Positions 35,867 to 42,811 of a stretch of DNA of 64,000 nt are shown here, piece by piece. Every line of letters begins with the position of its first letter. The first letter of the stretch is position 1. Below the pieces are notes generated by a model. It was given only the letters and a program-made list of their open reading frames with translations, did no database searches and was not told the origin of the DNA. Both the position numbers and the translations under genes were made by a program. The DNA is from an uncultured Oscillospiraceae bacterium (GTDB taxonomy: Bacteria; Bacillota; Clostridia; Oscillospirales; Oscillospiraceae): NCBI GenBank assembly GCA_934660965.1, contig CAKUIM010000009.1, positions 1 through 64,000 on the forward strand, given 5' to 3'.

Positions 35867-37426
35867 TTAATCCCGGGGCTGGCCGTAAAGGTCTGTCACC
35901 TGCTTGACCACGATTTTCCCCACGTTGTTCTTGGGCACGTCGTCCACAAAGGTGACATACTTGGGGATTTTATAGCGGGCCAGCTTGCCGTTGAGACAGG
36001 CGAGAATTTCCTCCTTGGTGATGGCCCTGCCCGGCTTGAGGGACACCACCGCCTTGCCCACCTCGCCCCACTTCTCATCGGGCACGCCGAACACGCAGCA
36101 CTCCCGCACGGCGTCGATGTCGTAGAGGGCGCTTTCGATCTCGGGCGGGAACACGTTCTCGCCGCCGGAAATGAACATATTTTTCTTCCGGCCCACGATA
36201 TAATAGAAGCCGTCCTTGTCTACGCTTGCCATGTCGCCGGTGTGGACCCAGCCGTCCACCAGGGTGGAAGCTGTCTCGGTCTCGTTGCCCCAATAGCCCG
36301 AGAAGATCTGGGGGCCGCTCCACAAAAGCTCGCCGGGGGTATCGGGCGTTGTCACCGTATTGCCGTCGTCGTCGATGAGCTTTACCATGGTGAGATAGAA
36401 GGGCTTGCCCACAGAGGCGAACTTCTCCCGGACGGTCTCGTCGGAGACAAACTGGGGCGGGGTGGACAGGTTATTGGGGCCTGCCTCGGTCATGCCGTAG
36501 CCCAGCACGAACTTGATGCCCTTGTTCCAGAACTCCTCCATGATATTGATGGGGGTGGGGGCGGCGCCGGCCATGACCCACCGAAGGCTGCTCAGATCCG
36601 CCGCGGCAAACTCCGGCTGCTCCACCATCATGCGGAAAATGGTGGCCGCGCCGAACAGGAGGGTGGTCTTCTCCTTCTCGATAACGGCAAGGGTGGTCTT
36701 GGGGTCGTACACCCGGTTGATGTAGATGGTCCCGCCCACGTGGAGCAGGGGCAGGGTCAGCAGGTTCCAGCCGCCGGTGTGGAACAGGGGCAGCAGGATG
36801 ACCGCGCTGTCGTTGTAATTGAGGCCCCAGGTGCAGATCTCGCTGAAGGAGTTGAAGATCTCGCACCGGTGAGAGATGAGCCCGCCCTTGGGAAGGCCGG
36901 TGGTCCCGCCGGTGTGGATGATGAGGTGGATGTCCTCCAGCTCCAACGTGGGGCAGGAGACGGCGGCGGCATCGCCGCCCTCCAGCAGCTCGTCATACAC
37001 TGCGTGGCCCAGCGGGTTGGGAGCGTCCAGACAGATGAACTGCTTCATCACACCGTTCTCGGCCAGCTTCTGGGCTGTGGCGGCGTTGATGCCCTCATAA
37101 ATCAGCACCTTGGGCTGTTCGCTGGTCATGAGCTGCGTCAGCTCCTCGGCAGACAGGCGGGCGTTGTAGGGCACCAGGATGGCGCCCAGCTTGCCGGTGG
37201 CGAAATAGCCGTCGATAAGCTCGATGCGGTTGCGGCTGATAAAGGCCACGCGGTCACCCTTGTTGATGCCGTACCGGTCGCGCAGCAGGTTGGCCAGCGT
37301 ATTGGCGCGGCGATCCAGATCGCCGTATGTATAGCGGCAGCCGGTATCCAGGTCCACCACGGCCACCTTGTTGGGCTCCAGCCGGGCCCGGGCATATGCA
37401 TAATTGCCGATCCAGCCGTTATCCAT
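35867..37426 (-). CDS. AMP-forming acyl-CoA ligase
   Basis: ANL-superfamily adenylating enzyme (519 aa). The P-loop-like motif is HTGGTTGLPKG, followed by GYGMTEAGP, DGWVHTGD, GRKKNMFISGGENVFP and the catalytic lysine region near PKNNVGKIVV. It activates a carboxylic acid to its CoA thioester. The substrate is unknown; the linked symporter suggests an imported carboxylate. AAGGAGG precedes the ATG. It is followed closely by the FabH-like and MaoC genes, forming an acyl-CoA module. Confidence 0.92.
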   Translation of the reverse strand: MDNGWIGNYAYARARLEPNKVAVVDLDTGCRYTYGDLDRRANTLANLLRDRYGINKGDRVAFISRNRIELIDGYFATGKLGAILVPYNARLSAEELTQLMTSEQPKVLIYEGINAATAQKLAENGVMKQFICLDAPNPLGHAVYDELLEGGDAAAVSCPTLELEDIHLIIHTGGTTGLPKGGLISHRCEIFNSFSEICTWGLNYNDSAVILLPLFHTGGWNLLTLPLLHVGGTIYINRVYDPKTTLAVIEKEKTTLLFGAATIFRMMVEQPEFAAADLSSLRWVMAGAAPTPINIMEEFWNKGIKFVLGYGMTEAGPNNLSTPPQFVSDETVREKFASVGKPFYLTMVKLIDDDGNTVTTPDTPGELLWSGPQIFSGYWGNETETASTLVDGWVHTGDMASVDKDGFYYIVGRKKNMFISGGENVFPPEIESALYDIDAVRECCVFGVPDEKWGEVGKAVVSLKPGRAITKEEILACLNGKLARYKIPKYVTFVDDVPKNNVGKIVVKQVTDLYGQPRD

Positions 37427-37453
37427 GTGAAAGCCTCCTTTTCAAGTTTGCTC

Positions 37454-38068
37454 TTAACTGTTCATTTTACCAGCGACATACAGGATGCGCTGTGCCAGAT
37501 TCTTCATCGTCGTGACGCCCTCAGTGTCTTCGGCCGCGTCCTTTGCGCCGCCTTTTCCGGCAACGCCGACGTTCCAGTAGGTATTGTTTACAATCAGGCA
37601 GTCATTGGCGGCCGCCCACAGCAGAATCTGAGCAAAGGCGAAGTTATGCCCCGCCCGGCGGGCTACGGTCACAGGCGCCGCAATCTTGCCGCTGAGGACG
37701 CTTGCGCTGAATTCGTAAGCGCCTTCTTTTGCCTTCATCTCGCTGACAGCCCAGCGTCCGCAGAAGCCGGTGCGGTCCAGAACAGCCTTTAGTTCAGCAG
37801 AGATCGAGCTGTGGTACACAGGGCTGCCTAACAGCAGCACGTCGGCCTCCACGATTTTTGCAAATACCGGCTGAAAATCGTCCTGATGGACACAAGCCTT
37901 TGCCTGAACGCAGCCGTAGCAGCCGCGGCAGCCTTTGATATTCAGGTCGCATACCCGAATGAGTTCCGTTTCCGCCCCGTTGGCGGCGCATTCCTCCAGA
38001 ACCATGTTCAGATATTGGTCTGTGTTGCCATTGACGCGAGGGCTGCCGGAGAGAGCCAGAATTTTCAT
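37454..38068 (-). CDS. Iron-sulfur flavoprotein (NADPH-dependent FMN reductase family)
   Basis: Flavodoxin-fold protein (204 aa) with the FMN loop SGSPRVNGNT near the N-terminus and the compact 4Fe-4S motif CRGCYGCVQAKAC (CX2CX2CX5C), typical of Isf proteins of anaerobes. It probably carries electrons from ferredoxin to an organic acceptor. The ATG at 38068 follows GGGGTG. It lies 27 bases upstream of the acyl-CoA ligase gene in the same direction, so it likely heads that operon. Confidence 0.88.
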   Translation of the reverse strand: MKILALSGSPRVNGNTDQYLNMVLEECAANGAETELIRVCDLNIKGCRGCYGCVQAKACVHQDDFQPVFAKIVEADVLLLGSPVYHSSISAELKAVLDRTGFCGRWAVSEMKAKEGAYEFSASVLSGKIAAPVTVARRAGHNFAFAQILLWAAANDCLIVNNTYWNVGVAGKGGAKDAAEDTEGVTTMKNLAQRILYVAGKMNS

Positions 38069-38158
38069 GAAAAACACCCCATGCTTTAAGATTTTCAGGC
38101 TCGCGTTCGGAGACGCTTTCACGAAACCAAATTATCCTGCCAGTCATAGACTTTTGGC

Positions 38159-38196
38159 TTACTCCGGACGGGCTCCGAGAGGCCCGTCCGGAGTAA
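38159..38196. repeat. Perfect 15-bp inverted repeat between symporter and flavoprotein genes
   Basis: TTACTCCGGACGGGC and its complement around an 8-base loop. No T-run follows on either strand, so it may be a processing hairpin or a Rho-assisted stop separating the transport genes from the acyl-CoA module. Confidence 0.6.
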
Positions 38197-38277
38197 GGCT
38201 GCAGGGCTTCGCACAGGAGGTCTGCCGGGCATCCGGGGCAGCCGGTCCGGGCGCCCGGCAGGGTCAGCGGCAAAGAC

Positions 38278-39777
38278 TTAGAGCTTCATCACCGCGTCCA
38301 GCTTGGGCGAGAGCTCCTGCTTCTTGGTGCACAGGGAGACAATCACCGTCACGGCCACCGCAAGGGCGGAGGTAATGAAGTAGCCGGGCAGGCTGCTGGG
38401 GTACTTGAAGCCGAAGAAGGGGATGATGTTGAACACCAGGGACACCGCCACGCCGCACAGCGCGCCCTTCTCGTTGCAGCGGTCCCACAGAAGACCCATG
38501 ACGAACACGGGGAAGGTGCCGGACACCAGGGTGCCCCAGCCGAAGGTGCCCAGCAGGGCCACCATCTCGGTGGAGTAGATGGACACCACGATGGAGGCGA
38601 TGCCCAGGATAAACATGAAGATGCGGGAGACGTTGACCTGTTTCTCGGGGGCGATCTTGATGCCCAGGGCAGAGGTCAGGTCCTTGGAAATAAGGGTGGA
38701 GGACGACGTCAGGAACATACTGGCGGAGGAGAGCGCCGCGGCCAGCACGGCGGCGTACACCAGCACCTGGGCCCAGATGCCCAGATAGTCGGCAAAGGCA
38801 TAAATGGCCTGGTCGCCAGAGGCGAGAGGCTCGATGGTGCCGGTAGCCACGAGATAGAGCGCGCCGTAGGCGGCCACAACGGCCAGGAAGCCCACGATGG
38901 TGTGGGTGATGGCGGTGACAAGGCCGGCCTTGGGCAGGTCGCGGGGGCTCTTCACCGCATACATGCGGGTGAGCACCTGGGGCTGGCCCACGCACCCGAG
39001 GATGGGGATGAGCATCCACGTCAGGCTGATGCCGCCGGGCATGGTGCCCCAGGCGTCCAGCAGGGTGGCACCCAGGGTCTTGGTCACGCCGTTGGTGGCG
39101 CCGGTGACGGAGGGCACCGCGGACACGGCCTTCAGCACGTTTCCGAAGCCGCCGGTGACGGCGAAGAACGCGATGATGAGGACCAGGCCGGCAAACACCA
39201 TCACCAGGCCCTGGAATGCCTGGCTGAGAAGGCCGCCCACCTCACCGGACAGGGCGGTGTAGATGGTAAGTAAGCCGAAGATCAGGAAGCCCGCCACGAT
39301 GGGGGGGATGTCCACCAGCTGGGCGATGAGGGCGGAGCCGGCGGAGATCTGGGCGGCCAGGTAGCCCACGCAGCCCAGGCAGATGATGATGGACATCATG
39401 GCCTTGATCAGGCGGTTGTTGTTGAAGCGCACGTCACAGATGTCGCCCAGGCTGGAGATGGGGGCGATCTCGGCCATGGCCCGCATCTTCTTGCCCAGAA
39501 TGATGTAGCTCATGGCGAAGGCCGCGCCGGAGAGCATCCAGAAGGTCATGGCGTTGCCGGAGGTGTAGATGATACCGGGCACACCCACCAGCGCGAAGGC
39601 GGACGCGATGCCCGCCATGGAGGAGAGGCCCACGGCCACCGGCCCGAACATGGCGGTGCCGCCGAAGTACGCCTGGGCCGTGTTGGCCTTCTTCTTGGAC
39701 CAGACGCCGATGCCGAAGGAGATCGCGATCATCAGGGCGGAAAAAACTGCGATAATAATAACGGTCGTGGTTCCCAT
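38278..39777 (-). CDS. Sodium:solute symporter (SSS family)
   Basis: Membrane transporter (499 aa) with about 13 hydrophobic segments. SSS features include the N-terminal GIGVWSKKKANTAQAYFGG and the sodium-site region near GVGLSSMAGIASAFALVG-like sequence (GLSSMAGIASAF). It probably imports an organic solute with Na+; the linked acyl-CoA ligase suggests a carboxylate, which is inference. It starts one base after the small membrane protein ends, so the pair are translated together. Confidence 0.9.
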   Translation of the reverse strand: MGTTTVIIIAVFSALMIAISFGIGVWSKKKANTAQAYFGGTAMFGPVAVGLSSMAGIASAFALVGVPGIIYTSGNAMTFWMLSGAAFAMSYIILGKKMRAMAEIAPISSLGDICDVRFNNNRLIKAMMSIIICLGCVGYLAAQISAGSALIAQLVDIPPIVAGFLIFGLLTIYTALSGEVGGLLSQAFQGLVMVFAGLVLIIAFFAVTGGFGNVLKAVSAVPSVTGATNGVTKTLGATLLDAWGTMPGGISLTWMLIPILGCVGQPQVLTRMYAVKSPRDLPKAGLVTAITHTIVGFLAVVAAYGALYLVATGTIEPLASGDQAIYAFADYLGIWAQVLVYAAVLAAALSSASMFLTSSSTLISKDLTSALGIKIAPEKQVNVSRIFMFILGIASIVVSIYSTEMVALLGTFGWGTLVSGTFPVFVMGLLWDRCNEKGALCGVAVSLVFNIIPFFGFKYPSSLPGYFITSALAVAVTVIVSLCTKKQELSPKLDAVMKL

Positions 39778-39778
39778 A

Positions 39779-40231
39779 TCAGCAAGCCCCCTTTACTTCG
39801 TCTATCCTGCGGACTTTTTGGCAGAAGTCCTCCCAGTCCTTTTCCGACAGCCACTCGTCCTGGCGCAGCTGAAGGCCCAGGTTCAGCGTCAGCTGCCCGC
39901 CGATCCAGTAGAGGAAAATGGTAGGTGCGAAGGACGGATGGAAGCCCAGGAAGGTGAATGTAGGCTCCACACCGGCGAAGAGATCGCCGTAGTAGCCGGA
40001 GAGGATGAAGCTCACCAGCCACAGCACGGCCCAGCACAGCATGGGGTAGATGAGGAAGCGCTTGGACACAATTCCGTTTTTCGCCACGCCCAGCATCATG
40101 TGCAGGAACATGAGCACCACGCCCAGGCACATGCCTACCACAAAGTGCCCTGTGGTGCCTGTCACGATGCAGGCGATCCAGAGGATCGCGATAAGAATCG
40201 CGATCGGGGTTTTGCTCTTGGATATGTTCAT
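39779..40231 (-). CDS. Small membrane protein, probable symporter partner
   Basis: A 150-aa protein with four likely membrane segments (about residues 8-24, 29-48, 62-80 and 95-118) and a charged C-terminal tail (RQDEWLSEKDWEDFCQKV). It is not recognised as a named family. It directly precedes and is coupled with the SSS gene, as small subunits precede some SSS transporters. AGGAGG lies upstream, and transcription starts from the promoter at 40317-40345. Confidence 0.75.
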   Translation of the reverse strand: MNISKSKTPIAILIAILWIACIVTGTTGHFVVGMCLGVVLMFLHMMLGVAKNGIVSKRFLIYPMLCWAVLWLVSFILSGYYGDLFAGVEPTFTFLGFHPSFAPTIFLYWIGGQLTLNLGLQLRQDEWLSEKDWEDFCQKVRRIDEVKGAC

Positions 40232-40284
40232 ACGTTTTGCCTCCTTCTTTCTGTCACCGATTTTGGAACTGCATGCACTCCTAC

Positions 40285-40307
40285 ATGAAACCTGAATTAT
40301 GTTTCAT
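40285..40307. promoter_or_regulatory. Probable TetR operator at the symporter promoter
   Basis: ATGAAAC-N9-GTTTCAT inverted repeat just downstream of the -10 box of the symporter promoter. The stretch AAACCTGAATTATGT here (40288-40302) recurs with two changes at 41120-41134 in the tetR promoter. Confidence 0.6.
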
Positions 40308-40316
40308 GTTTACTCA

Positions 40317-40345
40317 AACATACCATCTCAAAAGAGCAATGTCAA
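40317..40345 (-). promoter_or_regulatory. Promoter of the membrane protein-symporter operon
   Basis: On the minus strand TTGACA (40340-40345), 17-base spacer, TATGTT (40317-40322). The operator lies immediately downstream, overlapping the expected start point. Confidence 0.7.
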
Positions 40346-40442
40346 TAGTTTTATTTCCCATTTTTTCGCCCCGTTTGGTCGTTTTCACCAATCGCAGAAA
40401 AAAGGAATGCCCGGAGGCAAAATCCTTGTCTCCGGGCATGTT

Positions 40443-41060
40443 TTACGCCCTGTCAGTGAACATCCCATCGAGAAATTTCATGGTCTGATCCACCACATAG
40501 TCAAAATTTTTCTCCTCTTTGAACACCACCCAGTGCAGGCCCACAAAATTGGTCACGCCCATCAGGGCAAAGCTCAAGACCTCGGGGTCAATATCCCGCA
40601 CCTCTCCCTCGTCCTGGGCCAGGGCAAGGTGCTTCATATAGGCCCGGGAGAAATTGGCGTAATAGTCGTCAAACAGCCGCTTGTCGATGAACATGGCCTC
40701 CCAGGTAATGTTGAACACATATTTGTGCTCCACAATGAACTCCAGCCAGGCCCGCAGACCCTCCCGCTCCATTTCCCGGCGGGTGGTGCAGCCGGCCACC
40801 GCCATGCTCAGATGCTTGCGGATGCGGTGGCCATACTCCAGCAGCAGGTATTCATACAGCGCCAGCTTGCTCTCAAAATAAATATAGAACGTCCCGGCCC
40901 CAACGCCGGCACGGTTTGTGATGTCGTTGATGGAGGTGCCGTAATAGCCGGCCTCGCAGAACAACTCCTCCGCCGCGGCGCAGATACGGTTGAGTGTCTC
41001 CTGCCCGCGCCGGGTCTTGGGGTAGTTGGCCAGCAGCTGGGCTGCGTCTATGTGCTCCAT
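40443..41060 (-). CDS. TetR-family transcriptional regulator
   Basis: A 205-aa repressor-type regulator. The HTH covers ICAAAEELFCEAGYYGTSIN and DITNRAGVGAGTFYIYFESK (about residues 25-65), followed by an alpha-helical ligand-binding domain. The ATG at 41060 has GAAGGA seven bases upstream; a longer frame to 41231 has no site. Matching operator-like sequences lie in its own promoter and in front of the symporter operon, so it probably controls both. The acyl-CoA ligase setting suggests an acyl-CoA or carboxylate ligand. Confidence 0.9.
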   Translation of the reverse strand: MEHIDAAQLLANYPKTRRGQETLNRICAAAEELFCEAGYYGTSINDITNRAGVGAGTFYIYFESKLALYEYLLLEYGHRIRKHLSMAVAGCTTRREMEREGLRAWLEFIVEHKYVFNITWEAMFIDKRLFDDYYANFSRAYMKHLALAQDEGEVRDIDPEVLSFALMGVTNFVGLHWVVFKEEKNFDYVVDQTMKFLDGMFTDRA

Positions 41061-41108
41061 AAGGGATTCCTTCTTTTTCGCGGCATAAACCGATATTTTA
41101 TATTTTTT

Positions 41109-41140
41109 ATTATAGCTCAAAACCTGATTCATGTCCCCAC
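41109..41140 (-). promoter_or_regulatory. tetR promoter with operator between the boxes
   Basis: On the minus strand TATAAT (41109-41114) with GGGACA about 17 bases upstream. The operator-like sequence AAACCTGATTCATGT (41120-41134, plus strand) lies between them, consistent with autorepression. Confidence 0.5.
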
Positions 41141-41204
41141 ATAATTTCAACAAAATTCGACGGCCGTTTTTATCACATCTATGCGCCCCCGCCGGCCCCC
41201 CAAT

Positions 41205-41334
41205 GCCTCCCTCTGACGAGGGAGGTGGCACGGCGTAAGCCGTGACGGAGGGAGAGAATAGAATACAGATAGTTATTAGGGGCTCTCTCCCTCAGTCAGC
41301 CTCACGGCTGACAGCTCCCTCGTCAGAGGGAGCC
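41205..41334 (-). repeat. Composite palindromic repeat, copy 1 (inside the element)
   Basis: About 130 bp, read on the minus strand as part A (GGCTCCCTCTGACGAGGGAG onward) then part B ending CTCCCTCGTCAGAGGGAGGC. The two ends are near-perfect terminal inverted repeats of about 20 bases. Part B matches the copy at 55.6 kb essentially base for base. No coding capacity. The rest of the interval 41061-41407 holds only the tetR promoter. Confidence 0.85.
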
Positions 41335-41407
41335 AAGGGCGCGGGTGCACAGCCCTCAGTCTCGCTGCGGGTCGGTCACGGCGCAGCTCTGACATGCTCC
41401 CGGCCTG

Positions 41408-41977
41408 TCAAGCCCTTGCAGCCGCTGCCAGCCCTTCCACGTCCCACTGGATGGGCTCCACCCCCATGGCGCGCACCGCCGCAATCACATGGTCGTCATA
41501 CTCCCCATAGGGGCAGCGGAAGAGGGTGGGGGCGGCCCCCGTCACCGCCTCGATCTTCTCCGCGCAGGCGGTAAGGTCCTCGGTAATCTCCCGGGCAGAG
41601 AGGCTGTTGAAGTGGGCGTGGGTGTTGGAGTGGCTCATCACCTCGTGGCCGGCGTCAGAGAGGGCCTTCACCGACTCGGGGTATTTGTCCACCCACTGTC
41701 CCACCACGAAAAAGGTGGCCTTCACGCCGTATTTCCCCAGGATGTCGATAAGCAGCTGGGTGTCCTCGTTGCCCCAGGCGGCGTCAAAGCTGATGGAGAG
41801 CACCTTGTAGTCCTTCTGCACGCAGTAAATGGGCAGCTGCCTGGTCGCCGCCGCCGCGCCCACCACCGCCGGGTGGCCCGCCAGCGTCAGCATCACAATG
41901 GCCGCCGCCAGGCACCCCGCCGCCGTCAGCAGCTTTTTCTTCAGAAAAACCACTTTGATTGCCTTGATTCTCTTCAT
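41408..41977 (-). pseudogene. PdaB-like polysaccharide deacetylase, 5' part (interrupted gene)
   Basis: Codons 1-180 (41438-41977) encode a membrane-anchored or secreted NodB-domain protein: a hydrophobic N-terminal segment (about 17-43), motif 1 SFDAAWG, motif 2 SHSNTHAH and motif 3 RCPYGEYD. After WDV the frame enters element sequence and ends nine codons later (EGLAAAARA). Motif 5 and the rest lie at 30.4 kb. GGAGGG precedes the ATG at 41977. The family acts in spore or cortex peptidoglycan modification. As it stands the product should be inactive. Confidence 0.92.
41414..41450 (-). other. attR junction of the integrated element
   Basis: The core TC (plus strand) is at 41436-41437. Left of it are the element arm CCTTGCAGCCGCTGCC (41414-41429) and a 6-base spacer; right of it is chromosomal deacetylase sequence. 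Joined to attL, it recreates attB with a CCAGT/ACTGG dyad eight bases from the core on each side. Confidence 0.88.
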
Positions 41978-42073
41978 TTCCAATCCCTCCGATTCCCGTT
42001 TCAGAATGATAGATTTTATGCACCGGGGCAGATTGAGATGTTCTTCCGCCAAAAACATGAATCTCTTTTCATC

Positions 42074-42102
42074 TTGACATTTCCTCCCATTCATCGTATC
42101 CT
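42074..42102 (+). promoter_or_regulatory. Probable promoter of the chromosomal MaoC gene
   Basis: TTGACA (42074-42079), 17-base spacer, TATCCT (42097-42102), divergent from the deacetylase gene and about 110 bases before the MaoC start. Confidence 0.55.
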
Positions 42103-42213
42103 TGACTTGGCGGAGCCTGGCCTTCCCCGGCTCCAACCGGCCCTTCCTGCGTGGGCCGGGCTCGGCGCGGCGCAGCGTCACGCCGCCGAAATTCAATATG
42201 ATGAGAGGGAATC

Positions 42214-42630
42214 ATGATGAAAACCATCGCACAGATTCAGTTGGGTGACAGCGCGTCCTTCACCAAAACCGTAACCGAGACCGACATCGTCCTCTACGCC
42301 GGCATCACCGGCGACATGAACCCCGCCCACCTCAACGCCGAGTCCGCCAAGGACTCCATGTTCGGCCAGCGCATTGCCCACGGCATGCTCTCCGCCGGCT
42401 TCATCTCCGCCGTTCTGGGCATGCAGCTGCCCGGCCCCGGCGCCATCTACATGGGCCAGGAGCTGCGCTTCGTCAAGCCCGTCTACATCGGCGACACCGT
42501 CACCGCCACCGCCACCGTCATCGAGCGCATCGAGGAGAAAAACCGCATCCGCCTGGAGACCGTCGTCACCAACCAGCGGGGCGAGACCGTCATCACCGGC
42601 GTGGCCACCGTCATGCCGCCCAAGGGCTGA
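42214..42630 (+). CDS. MaoC-family (R)-enoyl-CoA hydratase
   Basis: Hot-dog-fold hydratase (138 aa, PhaJ-like) with the canonical active site TGDMNPAH and the following FGQRIAHGM. It probably hydrates trans-2-enoyl-CoA to (R)-3-hydroxyacyl-CoA. GAGAGGG precedes tandem ATG codons at 42214 and 42217. It stands alone, ends at a strong terminator, and lies just outside the mobile element on the other strand from the deacetylase. Its sequence differs clearly from the element's MaoC. Confidence 0.88.
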   Translation: MMKTIAQIQLGDSASFTKTVTETDIVLYAGITGDMNPAHLNAESAKDSMFGQRIAHGMLSAGFISAVLGMQLPGPGAIYMGQELRFVKPVYIGDTVTATATVIERIEEKNRIRLETVVTNQRGETVITGVATVMPPKG

Positions 42631-42661
42631 TCGCCCGTTCCTGCCGCGCAAGGCCCTCTCC

Positions 42662-42695
42662 GCCGCCCCGGGTTCACGCCCGGGGCGGCTTTTTC
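42662..42695 (+). terminator. Intrinsic terminator of the MaoC gene
   Basis: GCCGCCCCGGG pairs perfectly with CCCGGGGCGGC around a 6-base loop, followed by TTTTT. Confidence 0.9.
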
Positions 42696-42727
42696 TCCCC
42701 TTTTCAGCTCTTCCCCGCCCGGCTTCG

Positions 42728-42756
42728 TTGACTTTCCCGGGCAGTTCCTCTATAAT
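42728..42756 (+). promoter_or_regulatory. Sigma-A promoter of rmlA
   Basis: TTGACT (42728-42733), 17-base spacer, TATAAT (42751-42756), 55 bases before the start codon. Confidence 0.85.
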
Positions 42757-42811
42757 GTTCTTGTCATCCGGCCCCGGTCGGCAAGTCTATGAACACAACG
42801 GAGGGCATCCC

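Larger units (their letters stand above)
30649..41437. mobile_element. 10.8-kb serine-recombinase element inside the deacetylase gene
   Basis: Between the two halves of a PdaB-like gene lies a segment with a serine recombinase at its left end and eight minus-strand cargo genes. The core dinucleotide (TC plus, GA minus) occurs at both ends in direct orientation. Excision joins residue 180 to 181 in frame and gives a 258-aa protein with all NodB motifs. The circular form would carry a symmetric attP. No replication, conjugation or phage structural genes are present, so it is a small integrative island rather than a prophage or ICE. Confidence 0.9.

Noticed and set aside
30650..41437. Two unrelated deacetylase pseudogenes or an assembly chimera
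   Set aside because: The halves join exactly in frame at a shared dinucleotide, and both recombined joints show dyads centred on it, which chance or misassembly would not give.
30649..41437. Prophage or conjugative element
   Set aside because: No capsid, terminase, relaxase, replication or type IV secretion genes lie between the att sites.
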